This document shows, in pieces, positions 1 to 13,472 of a DNA stretch of 64,000 nucleotides (its first letter is position 1; the number at the start of each line of letters is the position of its first letter). Both the position numbers and the translations under genes were made by a program. Location: positions 7,564,001-7,628,000 of the forward strand of contig NZ_CP006850.1 in NCBI RefSeq assembly GCF_000523235.1, given 5' to 3'. Source of the stretch: Nocardia nova SH22a (GTDB lineage: Bacteria; Actinomycetota; Actinomycetes; Mycobacteriales; Mycobacteriaceae). Under the pieces are notes generated by a model. It was not told where the DNA came from and made no database searches. It saw nothing but the letters and a program-made list of their open reading frames with translations.

Positions 1-426
1 CTGTATTCCACGCTCGTGGACGAGATGCGCACGGCGACGATCGCGGCCGTGGCGGAGGCTAGCAGCGATGTCGACGATCAGACCCGCGCCGGATTGAGCG
101 CCTTCATCGGCTATCTCACCGAGGACCCCCGCCGGGCCCGGGTGGTACTGATCGAGGTCGTCGGCGTCTCCCCCGACATGGAAGAACGCCGCCACGCGGT
201 ACTGCGCGACTTCGCCGAAATAGTCGCCACCACCTGGGCCGCCACCCGCACCGAACCCCTGACCACCAAACAACATTCGACAGCGGTGGCCTTGGTAGGC
301 GGCGTCAACCACCTCCTGGTCGACTGGCTGATGAGCGGCAGCGCCGAATCCCCCGCCGACCTCACCGAGGTGTGCACGACCCTGTTCATCGCCGCCCGCG
401 AAAAGCTGGAATCACTTACCAGGTGA
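1..426 (+). CDS. TetR-type regulator, C-terminal part (truncated by window edge)
   Basis: The reading frame is open from base 1 and ends at TGA 424-426, so only the last 141 codons are present and the N-terminal HTH lies outside the window. What remains is an all-helical segment with the look of a TetR ligand-binding domain: a helix around DQTRAGLSAFIGYL, then DPRRARVVLIEVVG, then a long helix containing the phrase AVALVGGVNHLLVDWL, a common pattern in actinobacterial TetR C-termini. The family assignment rests on that pattern alone because the DNA-binding part is missing. The gene converges on the Uma2 gene and overlaps it by 11 bp. Regulated genes cannot be inferred. Confidence 0.6.
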   Translation: MYSTLVDEMRTATIAAVAEASSDVDDQTRAGLSAFIGYLTEDPRRARVVLIEVVGVSPDMEERRHAVLRDFAEIVATTWAATRTEPLTTKQHSTAVALVGGVNHLLVDWLMSGSAESPADLTEVCTTLFIAAREKLESLTR

Positions 427-1021
427 TTTCGGGCAGCTCCACATCGATGGTGAAGGGCCGCTCGACACGAAGCTGCTTGCGGAAAACACCTGTGGGCGCA
501 TAGCACCCGCCCTCCGGCAGGAGCTCGAAGGTGTAGACAACCATCGCGTCGTCCTCGTTCTCGACACGCCAGAAGCACTTGATCCCAGCGTCCGCGTATT
601 GAGCGGGACGCAGCTTGCGGTCTTTGGTCTTCGTGCTGGGCGAAACGATCTCGACTGCGAGGTGAACGTCCGTCGGCTGGTAGACCGAGGTATGCGGACC
701 GAATGCTGATCGGGACACCATCAGCACATCCGGCTCGGGCACAGAATGGCCCAGGTCGATCCCTTTTTCCGAGATGACGACCAGATCCGTGGGCGTGATG
801 GGCCGTAACGCAGCCTTCAGCGCGTCCCGGACCTCATCGTGCCAGGGATCTGCCGGAGCCATCATCACGACTTCACCATCCAGGAGCTCGAAGTTGCCAT
901 CAACCACTTCTGTCAAGCGAGGTAGATCTTCCGCTGTGAAACCGCCGGGCGGCGGCGTGGGCAGCAACACCATGCGGCCGCGGATCGGCTCATCGGAATG
1001 TTTGTGCGCTGCGACGCTCAT
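416..1021 (-). CDS. Uma2-family (DUF820) putative endonuclease-fold protein
   Basis: 201 residues with an ATG start at 1021. The protein follows the Uma2/DUF820 pattern: an N-terminal FELLDGEVVMM strand-turn-strand, a central PEPDVLMVS motif carrying the first PD-(D/E)XK acidic residue, then HLAVEIVSPSTKTKD with the second acid and a lysine, and an AQYADAGIKCFW helix-strand typical of the family. The fold is nuclease-like, but the biological role of actinobacterial copies is unknown. It lies downstream of the rpoBC terminator, on the same strand as rpoC, and converges with the TetR-type gene. Family confidence is high, function unassigned. Confidence 0.8.
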   Translation of the reverse strand: MSVAAHKHSDEPIRGRMVLLPTPPPGGFTAEDLPRLTEVVDGNFELLDGEVVMMAPADPWHDEVRDALKAALRPITPTDLVVISEKGIDLGHSVPEPDVLMVSRSAFGPHTSVYQPTDVHLAVEIVSPSTKTKDRKLRPAQYADAGIKCFWRVENEDDAMVVYTFELLPEGGCYAPTGVFRKQLRVERPFTIDVELPEITW

Positions 1022-1100
1022 ATCTGAAGGTTACGGCACACTCTCTCGCCGTGGCGACAGGAATACCAGCCGCGGGATTCGCGGCCACTGCGCACACATG

Positions 1101-1139
1101 CATTCGGCCCCCGCTCCGTAATGGAGCAGGGGCCGAATG
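1101..1139 (-). terminator. Terminator hairpin after rpoC
   Basis: Arms 1101-1117 and 1123-1139 form a 17-bp stem with one mismatch and a 5-nt loop, starting 17 bp past the rpoC stop. There is no strong U-tract on the minus strand, which is usual for actinobacterial terminators. It separates the rpoBC unit from the Uma2 gene. Confidence 0.8.
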
Positions 1140-1156
1140 TTGTTGCCTACGAACGC

Positions 1157-4100
1157 TTACCGGTAGTCGCTGAACCCGTAGTCGTCCAGCGGCACCGCCG
1201 CACCCGTGGTGGCGCCGAAGCCCTCGGGGCTGTAGTAGGTGTCGTCGTAGGACGGCACCGCGTACGCCGCGGCCCGAGCTTCCTCGGTGGGCTGCACCTG
1301 GATGTTGCGGTAGCGGTTGATACCGGTACCGGCCGGGATCAACTTACCGATGATCACGTTCTCCTTCAGGCCGATCAGCTTGTCGGAGCGGCAGTTGATC
1401 GCCGCATCCGTCAAGACACGAGTCGTCTCCTGGAAGGAGGCCGCCGACAGCCACGAGTCGGTGGCCAGCGACGCCTTGGTGATACCCATCAGCACCGGGC
1501 GACCCGACGCCGGATCGGCGCCCTCGGCGACCGAGCGGCGGTTGGCCGCCTCGAACTCCGAGCGCTCCACCAGCGAGCCGGGCAGGAACTCCGTCGCACC
1601 CGAGTCGATGATGGTGACACGGCGCAGCATCTGGCGAACGATCACCTCGATGTGCTTGTCGTGGATGGACACACCCTGCGACCGGTAGACCTCCTGGACC
1701 TCGTGGACCAGGTGGACCTGCACCTGACGCGGACCCATCACGCGCAGCACCTCGTGCGGATCGGCCGAGCCCTCCAGCAGCTGCTGGCCGACCTCGACGT
1801 GATCGCCGTCGGCGAGCAGACGCTCGGAGCCGTCGTCGTGCTTGAACACCCGCAGACGCTGACGCTTCGACAGCTTGTCGTAGACCACTTCGTCCGAACC
1901 GTCGTCCGGAATGATGGTGATCTTGTAGAAGCGGTCGTCGTCCTCCAGCCGGATGCGGCCGGAGACCTCCGCGATCGGCGCCTTGCCCTTGGGCACACGA
2001 GCCTCGAAGAGCTCCTGCACACGAGGCAGACCACCGGTGATGTCGTCACCCGCGACACCACCCTGGTGGAAGGTACGCATGGTCAGCTGGGTACCGGGCT
2101 CACCGATGGACTGCGCGGCGACGATACCGACGGCCTCACCGATGTCGACCAGCTTGCCGGTCGCCATCGAGCGGCCGTAGCAGGTCGCGCACACGCCGGT
2201 GCCGGTGGTGCAGGTCAGCACGGAGCGGACCTTCACCTCGGTGACACCCGCCTCGAGCAGCGCCTCGATCGCCGGGTCACCGAGATCGTGACCCTTCTCG
2301 ACCACGACGTTGCCGTTCGCGTCGACCGCGTCGGAGGCCAGCGTCCGGGCGTAGGTGCTGGTCTCGACATGGGCGTCGCGGATGATCGAGCCGTCGGCCA
2401 GCTTCTCCGCGATCGCGACGAGGATGCCGCGCTCGGTGCCACAGTCGGTCTCGCGCACGATGACGTCCTGCGACACGTCCACCAGACGACGGGTCAGGTA
2501 ACCCGAGTCGGCGGTACGAAGCGCGGTGTCGGCCAGACCCTTTCGCGCACCGTGGGTGTTGATGAAGTACTCCAGAACGGTCAGGCCCTCACGGAAGGAG
2601 GACTTGATCGGCCGCGGAATGAACTCACCCTTCGGGTTGGTCACCAGACCCTTCATGCCCGCGAGGGTACGAGTCTGGGTGAAGTTACCCGTGGCGCCCG
2701 AGTCGACGATCGTGATGATCGGGTTGTCGGCCGGGTAGTGCGCGCGCAGCGCCTTACCGACCTCTTCGGTCGCTTCCTGCCAGATCTTGACCAGGGCGTT
2801 GTTGCGCTCCTGGTGGTCGAGAGCACCGCGCTGGTACTTCTTCTCGATCTGGTCGGACTGCGCCTCGTAGCGCTCCATGATGTCGGCCTTCTCCGGCGGA
2901 ACCAGAACGTCCGACATGGAGACGGTGACACCCGAACGCGTGGCCCAGTAGAAACCGGCGTCCTTGAGCTTGTCGACGGTCTGCGCGACCACGATCATCG
3001 GGTAGCGCTCGGCGAGATCGTTGATGATCGCCGCCTGCCGCTTCTTCGGCATCGGCTCGTCGATGAACGCGTAGTCCGCCGGGAGCAGATCGTTGAAGAT
3101 GACCCGGCCCAGAGTGGTCTTGATGGTCCACGCGTCGCCGCGCTGCCAGCCCTCCGGGAACAGCTCCGCCTCGGTCTCCTTCGGCGGACGCTGGTTGGTC
3201 AACCGCACCTTGATCAGCGAACGCACGGTGAGTTCACCGCGGTCCACCGCCATCTGCGCCTCGGCCGGCGAGGAGTACACGCCGAACTCGGCCTCGTCCT
3301 TGGTGGCCGCGCGGTACTCGCCCTTGGCGCCCTCTTCCAGGCGGGTCAGGTAGAACAGGCCGGTCACCATGTCCAGACGCGGCATGGCCAGCGGGCGGCC
3401 GGACGCCGGGGACAGGATGTTGTTCGACGACAGCATCAGGATGCGGGCCTCGGCCTGCGCCTCCGCGGACAGCGGCAGGTGCACGGCCATCTGGTCACCG
3501 TCGAAGTCGGCGTTGAACGCCTCACAGACCAGCGGGTGCAGCTGGATGGCCTTACCTTCGACCAGCAGCGGCTCGAAGGCCTGGATACCCAGGCGGTGCA
3601 GGGTGGGCGCGCGGTTCAGCATGACCGGGTGCTCGGCGATGACCTCTTCGAGGACATCCCACACCTGGGCGCGCTGACGCTCGACCATCCGCTTGGCGGA
3701 CTTGATGTTCTGCGCGTGGTTCAGGTCGACCAGGCGCTTCATCACGAACGGCTTGAACAGCTCGAGCGCCATCAGCTTGGGCAGACCACACTGATGCAGC
3801 TTCAGCTGCGGACCGACGACGATGACGGAACGGCCGGAGTAGTCGACGCGCTTACCGAGCAGGTTCTGACGGAAACGACCCTGCTTACCCTTGAGCAGAT
3901 CGCTCAGGGACTTCAGCGGGCGGTTACCGGGTCCGGTGACCGGGCGACCGCGGCGGCCGTTGTCGAACAGCGCGTCCACGGACTCCTGCAGCATCCGCTT
4001 CTCGTTGTTGACGATGATCTCGGGCGCACCCAGATCGATCAGTCGCTTGAGGCGGTTGTTGCGGTTGATCACGCGGCGGTACAGGTCGTTCAGGTCCGAG

Positions 4101-5110
4101 GTGGCGAAGCGGCCACCGTCGAGCTGAACCATCGGCCGCAGCTCCGGCGGGATCACCGGAACGGCGTCGAGAACCATGCCCATCGGCGAGTTGCCGTTGG
4201 TCTGGAACGCGGCGACGACCTTGAGCCGCTTCAGCGCGCGCAGCTTCTTCTGGCCCTTACCGGTGCGAATGGTTTCGCGCAGGTTCTCGGCCTCGGCCTC
4301 GATGTCGAAGGTCTCCATCAGCTTCTGGATGGCTTCGGCGCCCATGGAACCGGTGAAGTACTCGCCGTAGCGGTCCTGCAGCTCGCGGTAGAGGACCTCG
4401 TCCACGATGAGCTGCTTGGGAGCCAACTTGGTGAAGGTGGTCCAGATCTCGTCGAGCCGGTCCAGCTCACGCTGGGCGCGGTCGCGCAGCTGACGCATCT
4501 CGCGCTCGCCGCCGTCCTTGACCTTGCGGCGGACGTCGGACTTGGCGCCCTCGGCCTCGAGCTCGGCCAGATCGGCTTCCAGCTTCTGCGCACGAGCCTC
4601 GAGGTCGGCGTCGCGCTGGTCGGCGATGGTCTTCTTCTCGACCTCCATCTCCGCCTCGAGCGTGGTGAGCTCGTTGTGGCGCAGATCGTCGTCGACGGCG
4701 GTGATCACGTAGGCGGCGAAGTAGATGATCTTCTCGAGATCCTTCGGCGCCAGGTCCAGCAGGTAGCCGAGCCGACTCGGCACACCCTTGAAGTACCAGA
4801 TGTGGGTGACCGGGGCGGCCAGCTCGATGTGGCCCATCCGCTCGCGGCGCACCTTGGCGCGAGTCACCTCGACGCCACAGCGCTCACAGATGATGCCCTT
4901 GAAGCGCACGCGCTTGTACTTGCCGCAGTAGCACTCCCAGTCCCGGGTGGGACCGAAGATCTTCTCGCAGAACAAGCCGTCCTTCTCCGGCTTGAGCGTG
5001 CGGTAGTTGATGGTCTCCGGCTTCTTGACCTCGCCGAAAGACCAGTTGCGAATGTCTTCCGCGGTGGCCAGGCCGATCCGGAGTTCATCGAAGAAGTTGA
5101 CGTCTAGCAC
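1157..5110 (-). CDS. rpoC: DNA-directed RNA polymerase subunit beta prime
   Basis: 1317 residues; M. tuberculosis RpoC is almost the same length. It forms the active centre with RpoB. Visible features: the N-terminal zinc-binding cysteines C60, C62, C75 and C78; a long coiled coil around residues 145-225; the catalytic NADFDGDQ motif with Mg-binding D535, D537 and D539; the bridge helix near 845-880 ([17 protein letters not shown]); and the second zinc site C890, C967, C974, C977. The GTG start at 5110 ([13 protein letters not shown]) was chosen because it matches the family N-terminus and follows AAAGGAAG on the minus strand; an in-frame ATG 39 bp upstream would add 13 non-family residues. 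It lies 109 bp after rpoB, in one operon. Confidence 0.97.
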   Translation of the reverse strand: MLDVNFFDELRIGLATAEDIRNWSFGEVKKPETINYRTLKPEKDGLFCEKIFGPTRDWECYCGKYKRVRFKGIICERCGVEVTRAKVRRERMGHIELAAPVTHIWYFKGVPSRLGYLLDLAPKDLEKIIYFAAYVITAVDDDLRHNELTTLEAEMEVEKKTIADQRDADLEARAQKLEADLAELEAEGAKSDVRRKVKDGGEREMRQLRDRAQRELDRLDEIWTTFTKLAPKQLIVDEVLYRELQDRYGEYFTGSMGAEAIQKLMETFDIEAEAENLRETIRTGKGQKKLRALKRLKVVAAFQTNGNSPMGMVLDAVPVIPPELRPMVQLDGGRFATSDLNDLYRRVINRNNRLKRLIDLGAPEIIVNNEKRMLQESVDALFDNGRRGRPVTGPGNRPLKSLSDLLKGKQGRFRQNLLGKRVDYSGRSVIVVGPQLKLHQCGLPKLMALELFKPFVMKRLVDLNHAQNIKSAKRMVERQRAQVWDVLEEVIAEHPVMLNRAPTLHRLGIQAFEPLLVEGKAIQLHPLVCEAFNADFDGDQMAVHLPLSAEAQAEARILMLSSNNILSPASGRPLAMPRLDMVTGLFYLTRLEEGAKGEYRAATKDEAEFGVYSSPAEAQMAVDRGELTVRSLIKVRLTNQRPPKETEAELFPEGWQRGDAWTIKTTLGRVIFNDLLPADYAFIDEPMPKKRQAAIINDLAERYPMIVVAQTVDKLKDAGFYWATRSGVTVSMSDVLVPPEKADIMERYEAQSDQIEKKYQRGALDHQERNNALVKIWQEATEEVGKALRAHYPADNPIITIVDSGATGNFTQTRTLAGMKGLVTNPKGEFIPRPIKSSFREGLTVLEYFINTHGARKGLADTALRTADSGYLTRRLVDVSQDVIVRETDCGTERGILVAIAEKLADGSIIRDAHVETSTYARTLASDAVDANGNVVVEKGHDLGDPAIEALLEAGVTEVKVRSVLTCTTGTGVCATCYGRSMATGKLVDIGEAVGIVAAQSIGEPGTQLTMRTFHQGGVAGDDITGGLPRVQELFEARVPKGKAPIAEVSGRIRLEDDDRFYKITIIPDDGSDEVVYDKLSKRQRLRVFKHDDGSERLLADGDHVEVGQQLLEGSADPHEVLRVMGPRQVQVHLVHEVQEVYRSQGVSIHDKHIEVIVRQMLRRVTIIDSGATEFLPGSLVERSEFEAANRRSVAEGADPASGRPVLMGITKASLATDSWLSAASFQETTRVLTDAAINCRSDKLIGLKENVIIGKLIPAGTGINRYRNIQVQPTEEARAAAYAVPSYDDTYYSPEGFGATTGAAVPLDDYGFSDYR

Positions 5111-5185
5111 GTAACTTCCTTTCCCCTGTTCGGGTTCAGTATCGAGCAAAATTCGCTAGTTCTTCCGCCGGAGCGGAGTACTGCC

Positions 5186-5211
5186 CCGGCGCCCGAATGC
5201 GGGCGCCGGGA
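5186..5211 (-). other. Strong hairpin in the rpoB-rpoC gap
   Basis: Perfect 11-bp GC-only arms (5186-5196, 5201-5211) with a 4-nt loop begin 9 bp past the rpoB stop. With no U-tract on the minus strand it is more likely a partial attenuator or an mRNA processing/stability element than a full terminator, since rpoC needs read-through from rpoB. Confidence 0.5.
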
Positions 5212-5219
5212 CCGATCGC

Positions 5220-8720
<3,501 letters not shown>

Positions 8721-9229
8721 CTCACGCGCGTCACCCGGTGCCTGTACGTACAAGACACCGAAGCGACCGTCGCTTGTCTGCTACGAGTTCTGCTGGTTAC
8801 AACCCGGACAAAACCCGAACAGCAAACAACGGAAGTAACACCGCAACGGTGGAACTTTCGTGATGCGATCAAGGAATGGACAGGAGGCAGCCAGCGCAAA
8901 GTCCAAACCTACACCCACCGAGAAGGGGTGTCAAAGTACCATCCGAACCAGGCTCCGGATGTTCGGCGCGCCGGACCCGGTTCCGCTGGCTGCGTTCGAG
9001 TCTCCGGCGGCGCTTCGACCTGGGTACCCGACCCTGTCACAGCTGCCGCTGTTGTGAATAGCGTGACGGTTCGGACGTAACTCGTCAAGTGGCGAGACCA
9101 CCTCGATAACAACGAGATCGGCTGCGGCACTGGCGAATCACGCCGCTTCACGCCGGGTTACACGCCTCTGAGCTGGGCGGATACTTCAGGTGAACGGCTC
9201 GAACATACTTCCGAACCGATCCACCGGGC
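8721..9229. other. Intergenic region between the mce operon end and rpoB
   Basis: 509 bp with no credible gene on either strand; short open frames here have no family-like sequence. It holds the rpoB promoter at 8906-8934 and a predicted 5' leader of about 180 nt. Bases 8935-9229 show no clear hairpin terminator for the mce operon, so some read-through from mce into rpoB cannot be excluded. Confidence 0.6.
8906..8934 (-). promoter_or_regulatory. rpoB-rpoC promoter
   Basis: On the minus strand TTGACA (8934-8929), a 17-bp spacer and TAGGTT (8911-8906) make a near-ideal housekeeping sigma promoter. Transcription would start near 8899, giving a leader of about 180 nt before the rpoB GTG. Confidence 0.8.
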
Positions 9230-9967
9230 TCAACGGTCGGAGATCTCGCTCGCCAGCCAGTGACCGTCGACCTTCTGCATGTGCAACACGATCGGACCCG
9301 TGGCGCTCGGTTGCGGAGCGCCGTCCTTGGTCGCGCTCACCGTCAGGTCCACGAGCAGTTCCGCGCGATCATCAGTGAGCAATGTCACACCGATCGGGTC
9401 CGCCTTGGCTTGTGCGGAGGACTGGGCCTGCTGGATCGCCGAGACCGTGGTGTCGGCGAACTTGTCGAAGTCGGTGCGCATCTTGCCGGTGACGACCTTG
9501 TGCACAGCATCCTTGTAGCCACCGATGGTCTTCGCGTCGTAGGAGTACACCGTCTTCAGCGCGTTGTCGGCGGCCGCGGTCACCTCCTGGGTGGCCTTGT
9601 TGTCGACGAACGCCTTGTTGCCGTCGTCAACCCCGGGCTCGAGGGCCGCGATCACCGCGAAGGCCGTCAGTAACGCGCTGACCACGACCAATGCGGTCGC
9701 CAGCCCCCAACCGGCCACCGTGGGCCGCGGCAGCTTACGCGCCGCCTTCGCGGCCGGACGATACGAGGCCGAGGGCGCCGGGCGGGGTGTGGCCGGGGTG
9801 ACCCGGACGGTCTGGGTACGCGGTTTGGCGCCCCCGGACCGAGTCGTCGCGGCGCCGGATTTCGCTCCGGTGCCACGGCGCCGGACGGTGCGATCGGACG
9901 AGTCGGACGAGCGGTCGCCGGGCCGCAGCCGCGGGGAGACCTTGTTGACGGGTGGGCGGGATGCCAT
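9230..9967 (-). CDS. Mce-associated membrane protein (second of two)
   Basis: 245 residues. The ATG at 9967 is chosen because TAGGAGGT lies 5 bases upstream, inside the stop region of the preceding gene; the frame is open further up but without a better start. A long basic, Ser/Thr/Pro-rich cytoplasmic N-terminus (about 1-75) is followed by one membrane helix (GWGLATALVVVSALLTAFAV) and an extracellular domain of the Mce-associated (Mas) type with the pattern ATQEVTAAADNALKTVYSY and a C-terminal beta region. Mas proteins are thought to stabilise or assist Mce transporters in the envelope. Last gene of the mce operon, 10 bp after its paralogue. Confidence 0.8.
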   Translation of the reverse strand: MASRPPVNKVSPRLRPGDRSSDSSDRTVRRRGTGAKSGAATTRSGGAKPRTQTVRVTPATPRPAPSASYRPAAKAARKLPRPTVAGWGLATALVVVSALLTAFAVIAALEPGVDDGNKAFVDNKATQEVTAAADNALKTVYSYDAKTIGGYKDAVHKVVTGKMRTDFDKFADTTVSAIQQAQSSAQAKADPIGVTLLTDDRAELLVDLTVSATKDGAPQPSATGPIVLHMQKVDGHWLASEISDR

Positions 9968-9977
9968 GGGGTACCTC

Positions 9978-10940
9978 CTACGATCCCGGCTGCGGGGCGG
10001 GCGCCTGGGACGGAGCCGCCGGTGCACCCTGCGGTGCGGGCTGGGATCCGTCCGCGGGCGGCGGCGTCGCTCCGGCGGGACTCGGGGCGTCCAGCGCGAC
10101 GAGCTGACCGAGCGAATTGGCCTGCTCGGTCTTCCAGGTATCGCCGTCCTTCTTCATATCCAGCGTCCAGGTGGCCCGGAAGGACTGCACGGGAACGTTG
10201 GGAGCGGTCTGGGTCAGCTTCAGCACGACGATGGCCGAGGCCTTGTCCCGCTCACTGTCCAGCGAACTCAGCGCACCGCCGAGCACCTTGCTCTCGATCT
10301 TGGTCTTGGACTTCTCGGCGGCGTCCTTGATGCGATCGTGGTTCTGGTCGAGCTGGGCCAGCATGTCGCCGGTCATCGACGAGCGCATGGTGTTGATCGA
10401 GGCCTCGACATTGTCGGGGTTCATCGAGGTGAGGTTGATCGCCGCCTGCTGCGCCGCGTCGAGGGCGGTGTCGCGCGCGTCGGCGCGGGGCCCGTCGGTG
10501 AACCACATCCCCCGCACCCAGCCGGTGCCGAACCAGGCCGCCAAGACGAGCGCCGCGACCAGCCACACCGCCGCGAACGAGGTCACCACCGTCCGCAGCA
10601 CCGACGAGCCACCGGAGTTCTCCGCCGACACATCGGCCGGAATCCGCGTGCGCACGGTCTCGGCCTCGGTCACGCGCACCGTGGCGTCGGCATCGGTCGC
10701 ATCGTCGGCGGCGGACATGCGGACGGTCTCCTCGGCACCGGTCCCGGCGATACGCACGGTCTCCTCGGCACCGTCGCGCACCGTCTCCACATCGGCGGCG
10801 CGCACCGTCGTCTCGTCGGTGCGGACGGTCTCGTCGGCGGCGGCCACGCCATCTGGCGATTTGTCGGCAACCGGCTTTTCGGCACCTTTGTCCGGCTCCG
10901 GCGCGGATGGCGAGGAGGGGTTGGGCAGATCAGAACTCAC
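9978..10940 (-). CDS. Mce-associated membrane protein with N-terminal TVR repeats
   Basis: 320 residues from the GTG at 10940, 55 bp after mceF. The first ~110 residues are acidic and low-complexity, with seven TVR tripeptides (residues 38, 45, 53, 61, 72, 87 and 95), most preceded by acidic residues. A single membrane helix follows (about 117-140, TSFAAVWLVAALVLAAWFG), then a Mas-type extracellular domain (ADARDTALDAAQQAAINLTS) and a Pro/Ala/Gln-rich tail. The C-terminal domain is what identifies it as Mce-associated. The repeats in the cytoplasmic tail look like possible Ser/Thr-kinase targets, which is inference only. Confidence 0.78.
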   Translation of the reverse strand: MSSDLPNPSSPSAPEPDKGAEKPVADKSPDGVAAADETVRTDETTVRAADVETVRDGAEETVRIAGTGAEETVRMSAADDATDADATVRVTEAETVRTRIPADVSAENSGGSSVLRTVVTSFAAVWLVAALVLAAWFGTGWVRGMWFTDGPRADARDTALDAAQQAAINLTSMNPDNVEASINTMRSSMTGDMLAQLDQNHDRIKDAAEKSKTKIESKVLGGALSSLDSERDKASAIVVLKLTQTAPNVPVQSFRATWTLDMKKDGDTWKTEQANSLGQLVALDAPSPAGATPPPADGSQPAPQGAPAAPSQAPAPQPGS

Positions 10941-10995
10941 AGCGACACCCTAGCGTCGTCGGTTTTCCGAGCTCGCCGACCTGACCTAACCTCGC

Positions 10996-12237
10996 TCACC
11001 GCTTCGGGGTCACTCCGATGAGAGTGGCCAACTGGGTGGCGACGGGGTTCAGGTTCAGCTTGTCCGGATCGGTCTTGGGGGTGGAGTCCCACGGCTGCGG
11101 GACACTCGGGTCGGCGTACTGCGCGCGCGCACCGCCACGGACGTCGGTCGGACTTCCGAAGGGCACGTCACACTTCGCGTCCGTGTTGAACGGGAAGTCG
11201 TCGCGGGTGTCGTCGAAGTTGGGGTTCTGCGCCTTCATCTCGTCGAGAATGCGCTTGGTTCCCTCGTACCCGACGGTACATGCCGGCGGATTGTTGGTCT
11301 CCAGCACCAGGCCGAAGTGGGAGGTGTTGTCCCCGGGCGCGGTCGCCGAACCACCGACCGACAGCAGCGGCAGATTCTGCAGCAGCGGTGCGAGCGTGTA
11401 GGTCTGCGGCGACACCGCCTGCAACAGCAGACGCAGATTCGACAGATCGGTGGTCAGCGGCTGCCCGCTCTCGTCGAGCAGCTTGCCGATCTGTGTACCG
11501 GCGTCGGCGCCGGTGCCGATCAGACGCCGGATATCGGGGTCGTTGGCGCGCAACTGCACCGCCAGCCGATCCAGACCATCGCTGAACGTCCGGATCGCCG
11601 GTGACTGATCGGCCTGGGTTCCCAGTACCGTCTGCGCGTCCTGGATCAGCTGCACGGTCTGCGGCAGCGCGTCGATTCCGGTCTGCGAGAACTTGTTCAG
11701 CGAATCGACCAGGATGCGCAGATTGTCACCCTGCCCGTCGAACGCCTTGCCGAGTTCGGTGACCGTCGTGCTCAGCGCCTGCAGATCGGTCGTGCTCGCG
11801 AAGTGGTTCACGCTGGACAGCAGATCCTCGACCCGGATGGGGGTCTGGGCGCCGTCGATCACCGAACCATCGCGCAGATACGGGCCTTTCGAGGTCTCCG
11901 GCACCAGATCCAGGTACTGCTCGCCGATCGCCGACCGGTTGGCGATGATCGCCTTGGCACTCGCCGGCACCTTCGGTTTCCCGGAATCCAGCTCCAGGTA
12001 GATCGTGACGCCGTCGGGCGTGATGTCCAGCGAATCCACCCGCCCGACCGGCACGCCGCGGTAGGTCACCTCGGCGCCCTTGGACAGGTTCGCGGTCTCC
12101 TTGGCCTGCACCTTCACCTGGTACTGGCCGAAGCCCAGCATGTGGTCCAGGTGAATGTATTTCGCGCCGACGAATGCCACACCGAGCACCGCGATCACCG
12201 CGAACGCGATGAGCTGATAGCGCACCAACTTACTCAT
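10996..12237 (-). CDS. mceF: Mce family substrate-binding protein MceF
   Basis: 413 residues, sixth of six Mce proteins. One N-terminal membrane helix (YQLIAFAVIAVLGVAFVGA) anchors an extracellular MlaD-like domain (about 38-115; phrases AEVTYRGVPVGRVDSLDI and ANRSAIGEQYLDLVP), followed by a long helical tube-forming region and a C-terminal domain with the Mce-type CDVPFGSPTDVRGG stretch. Mce proteins assemble as a heterohexameric tunnel carrying lipids or sterols from the outer envelope to the YrbE permease. The ATG overlaps the mceE stop by 4 bp, implying translational coupling. Substrate of this operon is not evident. Confidence 0.88.
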   Translation of the reverse strand: MSKLVRYQLIAFAVIAVLGVAFVGAKYIHLDHMLGFGQYQVKVQAKETANLSKGAEVTYRGVPVGRVDSLDITPDGVTIYLELDSGKPKVPASAKAIIANRSAIGEQYLDLVPETSKGPYLRDGSVIDGAQTPIRVEDLLSSVNHFASTTDLQALSTTVTELGKAFDGQGDNLRILVDSLNKFSQTGIDALPQTVQLIQDAQTVLGTQADQSPAIRTFSDGLDRLAVQLRANDPDIRRLIGTGADAGTQIGKLLDESGQPLTTDLSNLRLLLQAVSPQTYTLAPLLQNLPLLSVGGSATAPGDNTSHFGLVLETNNPPACTVGYEGTKRILDEMKAQNPNFDDTRDDFPFNTDAKCDVPFGSPTDVRGGARAQYADPSVPQPWDSTPKTDPDKLNLNPVATQLATLIGVTPKR

Positions 12238-13472
12238 CGCGGATGCACTCCCAACTGATCGAGAATCGAGCCGATCGGATTACCCGGCTGCCCGACGCCG
12301 GGGACCACGACGGTCGGCGGCAGCGGTACCAGGGAGACGGTCGGCCAGCCCGGGCGAGGCCCGTTGCCGTTGTAATACGGGTTGGTCGGATTCACCGGCA
12401 CCGGCGGTCCGTACTTGGGCGGGATGTAGACCGGATCCGGTTTGCCCACACCGAGATTCGTCATCAGCGTGCCGATCTGCAGATCCACCGACAGCCAGGT
12501 GTTCACCGAACCGCCGAAGGCCGACTTGATCGCCTCGTCGGGGAACGGGTAGGTCGGGATCAGCGGGAACGCGGTCACCAGATCCGGTGCCGCACGGCCC
12601 AGTTCCTGCAGGGTCGGGCGCAGGGCCTGCAGATCTCGGATCAGGTTGTCCTTGGACTTGTCCAGGACGTCGAATCCGGCCTGCCCCACTCGATCGAGCT
12701 GCGTCAGCAGGCCGATCAGCTGCGGCCGCTGCTCGTTGAGAATCTTGATACCCGCGGGCAACTCGTCGAGGATCTTGCCGATCTGCTCGGTCTGCTGACC
12801 GACCCGATCCGACAGGGTGCCCAGGCTGTCGAGCGCGTGCTGAATATCGTCGACCTGCTGGTTGAGCCCGTCGATGAGGGTGTCGGCCTGATCCAGCAGC
12901 GACCGCACCTTGTTCTCACGACCGGCCAGCGCCTTGTTCAGCTCCACCACGATCGGCTGCAGCTGTGCCACTCCACCACCGTTGAGCAGCAACGACAACG
13001 CGCCCAGCACCTGCTCGATCTCCACCGCGTGCCGGGTCCGGTCGACGGTGATCACCGCGCCGTCCTTCAACGGCTCCGACGACGGATCCTGCTTCGGCAC
13101 GGACAGTTCGACGAACTTCTCGCCCAGCAGATTGGACTGCTTCACCTCGGCGTGCGCGTTGGCGGGCAGTTTCACCGAGGAGTTCAGCACGGTGTGCACA
13201 CTCGCGGTCCAGCCGTCGGGCGCGACGTCGATCTTGTCGACCCGGCCGACCGCGACACCGTCCACCTTCACCGCCGACTGCGGCACCAGGTCGAGAACAT
13301 CGTCGAACCGCACGTCGATATGCAGCGGATGGTCACCCACATCGGCGCCACCGGGCAGCGGCACGCTGTAGATGCCGTCGGACGAGCACGAGCCCACCAG
13401 CAACGCGGTCACACCGACCACCGCGACCGCACCCAGTCCGCGAGCCGTTCTGCGGAATGCGAAGGCTGTCAT
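12234..13472 (-). CDS. mceE: Mce family lipoprotein MceE (LprN-like)
   Basis: 412 residues. Unlike the other Mce subunits it has a lipoprotein signal peptide: basic start, hydrophobic stretch and lipobox LVGSC with the lipidated Cys at 29. This is the hallmark of the fifth Mce position. The MlaD-like domain follows (VDGVAVGRVDKIDVAPDGW, AEVKQSNLLGEKFVELSVP), then a helical region and a Pro/Gly-rich tail (IPPKYGPPVPVNPTNPYYNG) typical of MceE. It overlaps mceD and mceF by 4 bp each. It probably anchors the Mce tunnel in the membrane or cell wall. Confidence 0.9.
   Translation of the reverse strand: MTAFAFRRTARGLGAVAVVGVTALLVGSCSSDGIYSVPLPGGADVGDHPLHIDVRFDDVLDLVPQSAVKVDGVAVGRVDKIDVAPDGWTASVHTVLNSSVKLPANAHAEVKQSNLLGEKFVELSVPKQDPSSEPLKDGAVITVDRTRHAVEIEQVLGALSLLLNGGGVAQLQPIVVELNKALAGRENKVRSLLDQADTLIDGLNQQVDDIQHALDSLGTLSDRVGQQTEQIGKILDELPAGIKILNEQRPQLIGLLTQLDRVGQAGFDVLDKSKDNLIRDLQALRPTLQELGRAAPDLVTAFPLIPTYPFPDEAIKSAFGGSVNTWLSVDLQIGTLMTNLGVGKPDPVYIPPKYGPPVPVNPTNPYYNGNGPRPGWPTVSLVPLPPTVVVPGVGQPGNPIGSILDQLGVHPR

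Noticed and set aside
9055..9088. TTGACG and TATTCA upstream of rpoB as an additional promoter
   Set aside because: Spacing is 22 bp, too long; the 8906-8934 promoter is far better.
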